From: Crocinitomicaceae bacterium
GTDB lineage: Bacteria > Bacteroidota > Bacteroidia > Flavobacteriales_G > Salibacteraceae
Assembly: GCA_002707155.1 (NCBI GenBank)
Contig: PAME01000001.1
Coordinates: 821,496 to 885,495, forward strand
Direction: 5' to 3'
DNA: 64,000 nt
Part shown: piece after piece, positions 35,100 through 42,629 of the stretch
How positions within the stretch are numbered: the first letter of the stretch is position 1
Layout of the letters: every line of letters starts with the position of its first letter
Translations under genes and position numbers: made by a program
The notes under the pieces: model-generated
What the model was told of the DNA's origin: nothing
The model's input: the letters and a program-made list of their open reading frames with translations, nothing else
Database searches by the model: none

Positions 35100-35747
35100 T
35101 TAGGGGGCGACTCGATAAATGCTCCAATTTTCACCGTCTTTTTCAAAAACTAATCTATCGTGGAGTCGAGCAGGTCGGCCTTGCCAAAATTCAAATTTTA
35201 TCGGTTTCACAATATAACCGCCCCAATGAGGAGGTCGGGGTATATTTTCGCCGAATTTTTTTCTGAAAAATTCAGTGCGTTCTTCTAAAGTGGCTCTAGA
35301 TTCAATAGCATTGCTTTGTTCACTTGCCCAAGCTCCAAGTTTACTTTCAGTAGGTCTCGCATCAAAATAGTCATCCGATTCTTGTTCCGGTAATTTTTGA
35401 ATTTCCCCTTCAATTCTTATTTGGCGTTCCAATTCTGGATAGAAAAATAACAGCGCCACCTTGGGGTTTCGTTCTAAATCTTTTCCTTTTTGACTGTTGT
35501 AGTTGGTATACAACACGATTCCTTCTTCACTAACACCTCTGGCATAAACTACTCTAGAAGAAGGCGCCCCATTTTCGTCTACGGTACAAATACTCATTGC
35601 ATTTGCTTCAAGAACTTGCGAGTCAACTGCTTCCACCAGCCATTTTTCTAATTGTTTGATTGGCGTAGATGCCATCGATTGTTCATCCAGCTTTTGACTG
35701 CTGAATTCATGCCTTACTTCATTTATGAAATTATTTACCATACCCAT
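35100..35747 (-). CDS. pdxH: Pyridoxamine 5'-phosphate oxidase
   Basis: PdxH oxidises pyridoxine or pyridoxamine 5'-phosphate to pyridoxal 5'-phosphate, using FMN and O2. The length of 215 residues is typical. Conserved segments are SSRVVYARGVSEEGIVLYTNYNS-type FMN-binding (near residue 64), LLFFYPELERQIRIEG (near 100), RPPHWGGYIVKP (near 170) and the C-terminal WQGRPARLHDR, which binds the phosphate. A TATCTTTG -7 box lies only 4 bp upstream of the ATG, so the transcript may be leaderless. The glycosyltransferase gene follows with a 1-bp gap. Confidence 0.97.
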   Translation of the reverse strand: MGMVNNFINEVRHEFSSQKLDEQSMASTPIKQLEKWLVEAVDSQVLEANAMSICTVDENGAPSSRVVYARGVSEEGIVLYTNYNSQKGKDLERNPKVALLFFYPELERQIRIEGEIQKLPEQESDDYFDARPTESKLGAWASEQSNAIESRATLEERTEFFRKKFGENIPRPPHWGGYIVKPIKFEFWQGRPARLHDRLVFEKDGENWSIYRVAP

Positions 35748-35751
35748 TTGG

Positions 35752-35759
35752 CAAAGATA
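35752..35759 (-). promoter_or_regulatory. -7 promoter element of pdxH
   Basis: TATCTTTG on the minus strand fits TAnnTTTG and lies 4 bp before the ATG at 35747. It suggests a leaderless or near-leaderless mRNA. Confidence 0.55.
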
Positions 35760-35784
35760 ATTTGATTTGAGAGTTTTGAGAAGT

Positions 35785-35816
35785 TTTGTTTAAGTTATAT
35801 TTTGTTTTTATATTTG
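35785..35816 (+). promoter_or_regulatory. Promoter of the RHH/MazF toxin-antitoxin operon
   Basis: TTTG at 35785-35788, a 20-bp spacer and TATATTTG at 35809-35816 give a full match to the Bacteroidota promoter pattern. The antitoxin ATG is 21 bp further on, after an AT-only stretch that may hold the operator. Confidence 0.7.
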
Positions 35817-35837
35817 TGTTTTATAAATATATATTAT

Positions 35838-36071
35838 ATGTCTACTTTTACAAGTACATTACCCGATGAATTGTTAGCTCAATTAGCCGAAACCGCAAAT
35901 AAGTTATCATTACCTAAAAATAAATTGATAGAAAAGGCATTGAGGATATACCTAAATCAATTGACCAGGGTGGAGTACATAAACTCGTACAAACAAATGA
36001 ATGATGATGTCAATATTATGGACATGGCTGAAGAAGGTATGGTGGATTATCTTAAACAAACAGAGCTTTGA
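35838..36071 (+). CDS. Ribbon-helix-helix antitoxin
   Basis: The ATG at 35838 starts MSTFTSTLPDELLAQLAET; the frame from 35802 would run through the promoter. The 77-residue protein shows a ribbon-helix-helix DNA-binding fold (the beta-strand, then LAQLAETANKLSLPKNKLIEKAL). An acidic C-terminal tail (MNDDVNIMDMAEEGMVDYLK) probably blocks the toxin. It is followed by a MazF-type gene with a 4-bp overlap. Together they form a MazEF-like type II toxin-antitoxin operon that should repress its own promoter. Confidence 0.87.
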   Translation: MSTFTSTLPDELLAQLAETANKLSLPKNKLIEKALRIYLNQLTRVEYINSYKQMNDDVNIMDMAEEGMVDYLKQTEL

Positions 36072-36403
36072 AAAAAGGTGAAATTTGGATGGCTAATCTA
36101 AGTCCAACTCATGGAAGTGAGCAAGCGGGTTTTAGGCCAATTGTAATTGTAAGTGGGGATTTACTTAATAAATACGCTCCAGTTTTATGGGTAGTTCCAC
36201 TTACTTCTAAAATTAAAAACTATCACGGCAATTTGATTCTGGAAGCTAACGAAGGAATAGGGGTGTTAGAAAAATCTGAAGTAATGAACCTTCATCTTCG
36301 TTCAATAGCTAAAGACCGATTGATCGACAAAATTGGAGTATTGAATTTGATTCACCTTGAAAAGATTAGAAAAGGGCTGAATGAAATTATGATGATGGAT
36401 TAG
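36068..36403 (+). CDS. MazF/PemK-family endoribonuclease toxin
   Basis: The gene starts at a TTG that overlaps the antitoxin stop (TTGA). The 111-residue protein has the MazF fold: KKGEIWMANLSPTHGSEQAG at the N-terminus (the loop with the catalytic arginine follows as FRPIVIVSG), VVPLTSKIKNYHGN near residue 40, and MNLHLRSIAKDRL near 76. MazF toxins cut mRNA at short sequences. The glycine-rich and arginine residues of the active region are intact, so the toxin is probably functional. Confidence 0.92.
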   Translation: MKKGEIWMANLSPTHGSEQAGFRPIVIVSGDLLNKYAPVLWVVPLTSKIKNYHGNLILEANEGIGVLEKSEVMNLHLRSIAKDRLIDKIGVLNLIHLEKIRKGLNEIMMMD

Positions 36404-36444
36404 CATCTTTATAATGTCACTTTTAGAATTCATAGCTTTACCTC

Positions 36445-37722
36445 GTGAAAAATTCTAGCATAAGGCTTTTGATTATAATAGCCACTATTTTATTGGTGGG
36501 CATTATATCCGTGCAGTTAATTTGGATTCAACGTGCCTATCAGCTGCAAGTAACCCAGCTTAATTACGACATTACTCAGGCATTAATTCAAGTATCTCGA
36601 GCGATTCAAAATCACCAAGGTGATGAGACCTTACTGCTAGATCCCGTAAAACAAGTAGAAGACCAGACATTCATCGTTAAAACAAACGAAAATCCTGACC
36701 CTGATTATATTGAAGCGCTGTTAACTCAAGAGTTCAAAAAACAAGAAATTAATTTGGATTTTGAGTATAATCTATACAACTGTTTTAACGACTCGGTAAT
36801 TTTCACCAAAGCGGTAAAAATTGATCAAGGAAAAGCGGTGGAAAAAGAAAACCCCTCGACGGTGGTTAATTGGCGCAGCGATGATGGCCACTACTTCTCG
36901 GTTTATTTTTCCAATAAAACCAAAATGGTTATCGATCGATTAAATTTTTGGATTTTCTCGTCCTTTCTCTTGTTGGTACTAGCAGCATTTTTTGCATACA
37001 CCATTAACATCATACTTAAACAAAAGCGACTAGGTGACACAAAGAATGACTTCATAAATAATATGACGCACGAATTGAAAACACCTATTTCTACAATTTC
37101 ACTTTCCACCAATGTTTTGCTGAAACCGGGAATTGAAAATCAGCCGGAGCGAATTAGAAATTATGCGGAAATTATTAAAAAAGAAAATGAACGCTTGCAG
37201 CTTCAAGTTGAAAAGGTTTTGCAAATCGCTAGTTTAGATAAAGACAAGGTTGAAATGCAATTCGAAACCTGCAATTTATTCGAATTGGTTTCAGATAGCG
37301 TCTCTACGTTCAAAACAATAATTGAAGAGAAATCAGGAACAATTACAAGTAACATTGCAAACAAGAATATTGAGGTTAAGTTAGATAAAATTCACATTTA
37401 CAATGTGTTAAGTAATTTGATTGACAACGCAATAAAATATTGTGATACTAATCCTGAAATTGAAATTGCTGTTTATGAAAAAGGAAATAATATTGAAATT
37501 CATGTTCAGGACAACGGAATAGGTATGAAGCCGTCTGAAGTAAAATATATTTTTGATAAGTTTTATCGCGTTCCTACTGGTAATCTCCATAATGTTAAGG
37601 GTTTTGGCTTAGGGTTGTATTATGCAAAAGTGATTATGCAAGCTCATAATGGTTCTATTTCAGTAGAAAAAAATGAACCTATTGGGAGTGCTTTTATTCT
37701 AAAAATTCCAAGAAGTAAATGA
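36445..37722 (+). CDS. Sensor histidine kinase
   Basis: This 425-residue membrane kinase has two transmembrane helices (residues ~7-27 and ~165-188) around a periplasmic sensor region of about 135 residues. The H-box NNMTHELKTPISTISLS carries the phosphorylated histidine near residue 209. N-box (VLSNLIDNAIKY), G1 (VQDNGIGM), F-box and G2 (GFGLGLYY) ATP-binding motifs follow. No HAMP domain is obvious. It starts with GTG and overlaps the response-regulator gene in an ATGA. The signal is unknown. Confidence 0.95.
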   Translation: MKNSSIRLLIIIATILLVGIISVQLIWIQRAYQLQVTQLNYDITQALIQVSRAIQNHQGDETLLLDPVKQVEDQTFIVKTNENPDPDYIEALLTQEFKKQEINLDFEYNLYNCFNDSVIFTKAVKIDQGKAVEKENPSTVVNWRSDDGHYFSVYFSNKTKMVIDRLNFWIFSSFLLLVLAAFFAYTINIILKQKRLGDTKNDFINNMTHELKTPISTISLSTNVLLKPGIENQPERIRNYAEIIKKENERLQLQVEKVLQIASLDKDKVEMQFETCNLFELVSDSVSTFKTIIEEKSGTITSNIANKNIEVKLDKIHIYNVLSNLIDNAIKYCDTNPEIEIAVYEKGNNIEIHVQDNGIGMKPSEVKYIFDKFYRVPTGNLHNVKGFGLGLYYAKVIMQAHNGSISVEKNEPIGSAFILKIPRSK

Positions 37723-38417
37723 TTGAAGGAAAGTCAATATTGTTAGTTGAAGATGACGCCAACTTAGGTTTTGTAATTAAAGACAGCTTAGTTGATGCAG
37801 GTGCAAAAGTTATGCTTGCAAAAGATGGCGTTGCCGGATTTGAAGCTTTTTACGATGGCAAATTTGATATTTGCATTTTGGATGTCATGCTACCTAAAAA
37901 GGATGGGTTTACTTTAGCAAAAGACATCCGGAAAATTAACTTGGATATGCCTATTCTCTTTTTAACGGCCAAAAGTATGGTTGCAGATAAGGTTGTGGGT
38001 TTCGGCGCAGGAGCTGATGATTACATGACAAAGCCTTTTGCCTTTGAAGAGTTATTGGCCAGAATAAATGCTATTCTGCGTCGGTCCACAAAAAAGTTAG
38101 TGGACGAGGTAAAAGGGAAAGAATTATTCGAATTGGCAAATACTAATTTTGATTATAGAAACTTGAAATTGACCTCGAATGGTTCGGTTTCTGAACTCAC
38201 CAAAAAAGAAGCGGAGTTACTGAGGCTGCTCTTCATTCACCAAAATAATGTTTTGGAAAGAGAAATTGCACTAAAATTGGTTTGGGGTGAAAACGATTAT
38301 TTTCTAGGAAGAAGTATGGATGTGTTTATCAGTAGACTGCGTAAATATTTGAGTCCAGATACTTCAATAAAAATAGAAAATGTGCATGGTGTTGGGTTTC
38401 GTTTAACCTACGTTTAA
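37719..38417 (+). CDS. OmpR/PhoB-family response regulator
   Basis: The 232-residue protein has an N-terminal receiver domain (LLVEDDANLG acidic pocket, phosphorylated Asp in CILDVMLPKKDG near residue 53, conserved Thr/Lys in FLTAKS and TKPF). A C-terminal winged-helix DNA-binding domain of the OmpR type follows (LTKKEAELLRLLF to ENVHGVGFRLTYV). It is cotranscribed with the histidine kinase (4-bp overlap), so the two form a two-component system. Its targets cannot be read from the window. Confidence 0.95.
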   Translation: MIEGKSILLVEDDANLGFVIKDSLVDAGAKVMLAKDGVAGFEAFYDGKFDICILDVMLPKKDGFTLAKDIRKINLDMPILFLTAKSMVADKVVGFGAGADDYMTKPFAFEELLARINAILRRSTKKLVDEVKGKELFELANTNFDYRNLKLTSNGSVSELTKKEAELLRLLFIHQNNVLEREIALKLVWGENDYFLGRSMDVFISRLRKYLSPDTSIKIENVHGVGFRLTYV

Positions 38418-38453
38418 TGCACAATTTAAGCGTGACAGTGGGCTTCGAATTTC

Positions 38454-38461
38454 TATATTTG
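38454..38461 (+). promoter_or_regulatory. -7 promoter element of the Kir channel gene
   Basis: TATATTTG matches TAnnTTTG and ends 4 bp before the ATG at 38466, implying a leaderless or nearly leaderless transcript. Confidence 0.5.
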
Positions 38462-38465
38462 AGGT

Positions 38466-39425
38466 ATGGCAGAAGAGTATGTAAGTGATCCCGGGCTGGG
38501 AGAAAGATACGATAAGCAGACTCAGCGAATAATTAATCCTGATGGGTCTTTTAATATTTATAGAGAAGGCCTAGGGCCAGCCATAAGACACTTGTATCAG
38601 TTTTTTTTGAATATAAGTTGGTTGAAATTTATTTCCATCCTTCTTGTAGCTTACCTAGTAACCAATGTGCTTTTTGCACTTTCGTATATGGCTGTTGGAG
38701 TAGAAGGTATTCAAGGATATCGCACTCATAAATTTGGTAGCGATTTCCTAACGGCCTTGTTTTTTAGTTTTCAAACTTTTACTACCGTAGGATATGGTGG
38801 ATTGGCTCCAGTTGGAATTAGTGTAAATATTATAGCATCCTTTCAAGCTTTGGTTGGGTTTATGAGTTTCTCTATTGCAACGGGTGTTTTATATGGTCGG
38901 TTTGCTCAACCACATGCCATAATCATGTACAGCAAGAACATTTTATTAAGTCCATTTAAAGGCGGTTATAGTTTAATGTTTAGAGCGGTGAACATGAGAA
39001 ATAACGTGCTTATGGAAATGGAAGCAAAGTTGCTCTTGGCAACAACCAAAGAAGTAAACGGTGAGTTCAGAAGAACATACAGCCGATTGAAATTGGATAT
39101 TTCTCAAATTGATTTTTTTCCGCTTAATTGGACCTTGGTCCACCCAATTGATGAAGAAAGCCCTTTTTTTGAAAAGTCACCAGCTCAAATAATGAAATTA
39201 AACCCTGAGGTATTGGTGCTTCTTAAAGGGTTTGATGATTCTTTTAGTCAAGTTGTGCATTCTCGATTTTCTTATACAAAAGGAGATATTGTGTTTAATG
39301 CGAAGTTTCTGCCTGCATACAAAACATACAGAGATGGCTCTACTCACTTAAATGTGAGGGATATTCATTTGTACGAAAAAATAGAGGGGAAAATTCAAAT
39401 TGAAGCAATTTCAGAAAAGGAATAA
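38466..39425 (+). CDS. Inward-rectifier potassium channel (KirBac-like)
   Basis: This 319-residue inner-membrane channel has an N-terminal slide-helix region. Two transmembrane helices follow (ISILLVAYLVTNVLFALSYMAV and FQALVGFMSFSIATGVL), with the pore loop carrying the K+ selectivity filter TTVGYGGLAP near residue 104. A C-terminal cytoplasmic immunoglobulin-like domain of about 165 residues follows (MLVHPIDEESPFF-type segments). This is the KirBac architecture, a tetrameric K+ channel. It is a single gene. Confidence 0.93.
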   Translation: MAEEYVSDPGLGERYDKQTQRIINPDGSFNIYREGLGPAIRHLYQFFLNISWLKFISILLVAYLVTNVLFALSYMAVGVEGIQGYRTHKFGSDFLTALFFSFQTFTTVGYGGLAPVGISVNIIASFQALVGFMSFSIATGVLYGRFAQPHAIIMYSKNILLSPFKGGYSLMFRAVNMRNNVLMEMEAKLLLATTKEVNGEFRRTYSRLKLDISQIDFFPLNWTLVHPIDEESPFFEKSPAQIMKLNPEVLVLLKGFDDSFSQVVHSRFSYTKGDIVFNAKFLPAYKTYRDGSTHLNVRDIHLYEKIEGKIQIEAISEKE

Positions 39426-39452
39426 AATCAGTTTTTTAAAGCGGTTTCGCCT

Positions 39453-39460
39453 TAACTTTG
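39453..39460 (+). promoter_or_regulatory. -7 promoter element of the first BNR protein gene
   Basis: TAACTTTG matches TAnnTTTG and lies 9 bp before the ATG at 39470. It overlaps the alternative TTG start at 39458, which is therefore rejected. Confidence 0.5.
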
Positions 39461-39469
39461 AATCAGTTT

Positions 39470-42196
39470 ATGGGTTTAAGGGGAGTTTTAGTTAGTGGGT
39501 TAATCGCGCTCACGGTAGTATGTGTTTGGTTTTTAGCTGGACCCTTCTCGGTAAACCTGCCAAAAATGACTTACCCAATTTCAGAAAAGGCGAGTGCAAG
39601 TTGGTGGAAAATGCAACTACAAGATCCTGAAACGGGCGAAATACCAAGAAACATTCGCAACTCTGACTTAGACTTTGTATCGGAAAACTTTCCACAGGGT
39701 TCAAGATCGGGCGAACTGGAATGGAAAAACATTGGGCCATTTAATATTGGAGGTAGAACAAGAGCGCTAGCTATTGATCGTTCAAATACGAATAGAATTA
39801 TCGCAGGGGCGGCCTCGGGTGGAATTTTTTTAAGCGAGAATGAGGGTAAGTCTTGGAAGAAAGTATCTACTCACGAACATAATCTTTCAATAACTTGGAT
39901 AACCCAGGACCCACGTATAGGAAAAGAGAATAGGTGGTATGCCAGTACTGGAGAGGCTAGAGGAGCATCGCAAGGGGCGTCTAACTTTTCGGCACATTTT
40001 GGCGGAGACGGGGTTTTGGTTTCAAACGATTTTGGTAAAACATGGAATCGATTAGGGAGCTTTATTAATGATTCGCCCCAGCGGCAAGATAGTCTGGATT
40101 TAAGTTGGAAAATTTTGGTGGATAACCAAAGCTCAAGCACCATATTGATGCTGGCTACTCCAAGTGGAATTTTTAGAAGCGAAAACCAAGGAGCAACGTG
40201 GTTAAATGTGCATGGAAGAGGTAATGCAAATCAAGTTATAGACATAGTGCAAACTAAATCTGGAGTTTGGTATGCGACAATAAGTGCAGGAATTGGAAGC
40301 TCCAGTGGTTTATTTAGAAGCACAGATGGCTTATCTTTTAATTTGGTTAAATCGCCCGCGGCTAATTTGGGACGAGGAATTATAGGCTTGAACAATCAGA
40401 ATGAAAATTCAATGTTCGTGTTATTTGAAAGTCCGAATTCAGGTCTGAAAAGCGAGTTTTTAGGGCGTACTGGATTCCATTCACTTTTTAAGTACACTTA
40501 TATTTCTGGAAATGGAAGTGGATTGGGAGGAAACTGGAAAAATCTGTCCTTGAACCTTCCCAAAGGAATTTGGCCTTTTGATGATTATTATTCTCAAACG
40601 GGCTATTGTATGGATATTAAAGTTTCACCTTACGATAGTAACACAGTGGCGCTGGCTGGAGTCAATTTGAATATCAGTCACAACGGTTTTTCTACTGCTG
40701 GTGACGACAAGTTTGCTGGTGGTTACTACCATAAATTAGATACCCCATTTTACCAAATTTACCCTAACCATCACCCCGATGTGCACACCGTTATTTTCCA
40801 CCCCACCAAACCTAAAATTATATTAACAGGCTCAGACGGTGGAGTTCATTTAAGTAGAGATTTATACGCTAGTCAAGTGGTTTGGGAATCGTTGAATAAT
40901 GGCTACGTTACTACTCAATTTTACACCTTAGCTTTGGATAAAAAAGTAGGTTCTCAAAAGATGATTGGAGGACTGCAGGATAACGGAACCTTGTATTACT
41001 TAGAAGATAGCCTCAATTCTTGGAGTATGCCTGTAGATTATGATGGGGCTTACTGCCATTTTCTAAAAAATTCGCCCTATTTCTTAGCTGGAAAACAACA
41101 GGCGGGTTTATTTAAGGTTGCAGTAGATGGCTCAGGTAGTAGGATTGGATTTGCTCGACTTGACCCAGTTGCTGCCAGTAATTATCTTTTTATAAATCCG
41201 TATACGATCGATCCTAATGATAACAATTTATTGTTTTTGCCAAATGGAAATGCACTGTGGCGAAATAGTGATATTTCAGCCTTTCCGCTAGACAATAAGT
41301 TTAAAAAACAGACCAAGAATTGGGAACAATTGAATATTTCGGGCATATCGGGAGCAATAAGTGCTGTAGAGGTGAGTACTCAACCAGCAAATGTGTTGTA
41401 TTTTGGAACGAGCGGTGGAGCTGTAGTTCGTGTAGATAGCTCAAATGCTGATTACAGTCATAAAGTGGTCACTATTCCTAATTCTAACGGCTTCGTTTCT
41501 TCAATTGCCGTTCACCCCAAAGATGCGGATAAAGTAGTGGTTGTATTTTCCAACTACAACGTTTACAGTGTTTTCTATTCTGAAACTGGAGGGGAAACTT
41601 GGCAAAATATATCGGGCAATATTGAAGGTACTATTCAGCCTGGAATTCCTGCTCAGTTTGCACAGATAAATAATGGGCCATCTTGCAGAGTTGCAAAATT
41701 TGTTGAATTGAGAGATGCTACTTGGCTGTTATTGGGAACCAGCGTAGGCTTATTTGGTATCTTAACTATTGATAGCAATAATACAGTTTGGAGTCGAGTG
41801 AGCGAAAGTGAAATAGGAACTCATATTGTAACAGCGATAGATTATAGACTTGCTGATGGGTATTTAGGAGTTGCTACACACGGTGGAGGCGTTTTTAGTT
41901 CTTACGTAACTCAATCTGATAATGTGATCGCAGATATTTCAGAAAAGGAAGGGAAAAAAGTAACACTTTACCCCAATCCATCGGAATCCATTATTTCATT
42001 AAATTTAGCTTCTATTGTAAAATTTGATATTGAAAAAATTCAAGTTTATAATGGCAACGGGAGCAATGTAAATGTGCATTGGCGAAAAAGTGGAAACACT
42101 ATTTCTGGAAATATAGTTCACTTACCAAAAGGAACTTATATTATTAGGCTGCCAATTGATGCTAAACCTTATATTAGTCGATTCGTAAAAATTTAA
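39470..42196 (+). CDS. Large secreted BNR/VPS10-like beta-propeller protein with T9SS domain (paralogue 1)
   Basis: The ~908-residue protein has an N-terminal signal segment and conserved WKNIGPFNIGGRTRALAID. Many Asp-box/BNR-type blades follow (SENEGKSWKKVS, SNDFGKTWNRLG, SENQGATWLNVH, SETGGETWQNIS) that should fold as one or two beta-propellers, as in sortilin/VPS10 and sialidase-like proteins. A C-terminal T9SS type A domain (YPNPSESIISL to ISRFVKI) exports it to the surface. No sialidase active-site set is recognised. It is paralogous to the protein at 42630; the two sandwich a small lipoprotein. Confidence 0.88.
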   Translation: MGLRGVLVSGLIALTVVCVWFLAGPFSVNLPKMTYPISEKASASWWKMQLQDPETGEIPRNIRNSDLDFVSENFPQGSRSGELEWKNIGPFNIGGRTRALAIDRSNTNRIIAGAASGGIFLSENEGKSWKKVSTHEHNLSITWITQDPRIGKENRWYASTGEARGASQGASNFSAHFGGDGVLVSNDFGKTWNRLGSFINDSPQRQDSLDLSWKILVDNQSSSTILMLATPSGIFRSENQGATWLNVHGRGNANQVIDIVQTKSGVWYATISAGIGSSSGLFRSTDGLSFNLVKSPAANLGRGIIGLNNQNENSMFVLFESPNSGLKSEFLGRTGFHSLFKYTYISGNGSGLGGNWKNLSLNLPKGIWPFDDYYSQTGYCMDIKVSPYDSNTVALAGVNLNISHNGFSTAGDDKFAGGYYHKLDTPFYQIYPNHHPDVHTVIFHPTKPKIILTGSDGGVHLSRDLYASQVVWESLNNGYVTTQFYTLALDKKVGSQKMIGGLQDNGTLYYLEDSLNSWSMPVDYDGAYCHFLKNSPYFLAGKQQAGLFKVAVDGSGSRIGFARLDPVAASNYLFINPYTIDPNDNNLLFLPNGNALWRNSDISAFPLDNKFKKQTKNWEQLNISGISGAISAVEVSTQPANVLYFGTSGGAVVRVDSSNADYSHKVVTIPNSNGFVSSIAVHPKDADKVVVVFSNYNVYSVFYSETGGETWQNISGNIEGTIQPGIPAQFAQINNGPSCRVAKFVELRDATWLLLGTSVGLFGILTIDSNNTVWSRVSESEIGTHIVTAIDYRLADGYLGVATHGGGVFSSYVTQSDNVIADISEKEGKKVTLYPNPSESIISLNLASIVKFDIEKIQVYNGNGSNVNVHWRKSGNTISGNIVHLPKGTYIIRLPIDAKPYISRFVKI

Positions 42197-42199
42197 TAC

Positions 42200-42625
42200 A
42201 TGATAGCTCGAATTTTTATTTTTTGTTTACTGTTAATAGTGGGTTGCAAGAGTAATCAAGTCAGCAATCTTTCAGCAATAAAAGCGTCGAGAGATGAGGC
42301 AGTTGTTATTGGTAAATTAATGCAATTTGAAGATAGCCCAGCAGAAGGAGCGAACTGTGGGAGTGAACATTGTTTCGGTAAAATAGAAATTGAAAAAGTT
42401 CAAGAGACCGGCCAAGACTTCACTAAAAACTTCGAACAAGAAAAGCCGATTTATGCATATTTTACTTTTGGTGCTGATGGAGCCGATAGCAGCACGCATA
42501 ATGGTTTAAAATACGAGCTGGTTGCGCTGAAGCAAAATGATAAAATAATAGCTACCCTAAAACTGGTCGGAGAAATGAATTCCGAAAAGCTTTATCAGGT
42601 AGATTTATATAGAAAATTGAAGTAG
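42200..42625 (+). CDS. Small lipoprotein between the two BNR proteins
   Basis: I do not recognise a family. The 141-residue protein starts with a lipoprotein signal (FCLLLIVGC, lipid on Cys16). It continues as a single beta-rich domain (AVVIGKLMQFEDSPAEGANCGSE, then IYAYFTFGADGADSS). Two further cysteines (in NCGSEHC) might form a disulfide or bind a metal. It begins 3 bp after the first BNR gene and ends 4 bp before the second, so the three are one operon, and it may anchor or assist these surface proteins. Confidence 0.75.
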   Translation: MIARIFIFCLLLIVGCKSNQVSNLSAIKASRDEAVVIGKLMQFEDSPAEGANCGSEHCFGKIEIEKVQETGQDFTKNFEQEKPIYAYFTFGADGADSSTHNGLKYELVALKQNDKIIATLKLVGEMNSEKLYQVDLYRKLK

Positions 42626-42629
42626 CAGT

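Noticed and set aside
35100..35146. Longer start of the GT2 gene inside pdxH
   Set aside because: The first 16 residues would be encoded within pdxH in another frame, and the ATG at 35098 directly after the pdxH stop gives a normal N-terminus.
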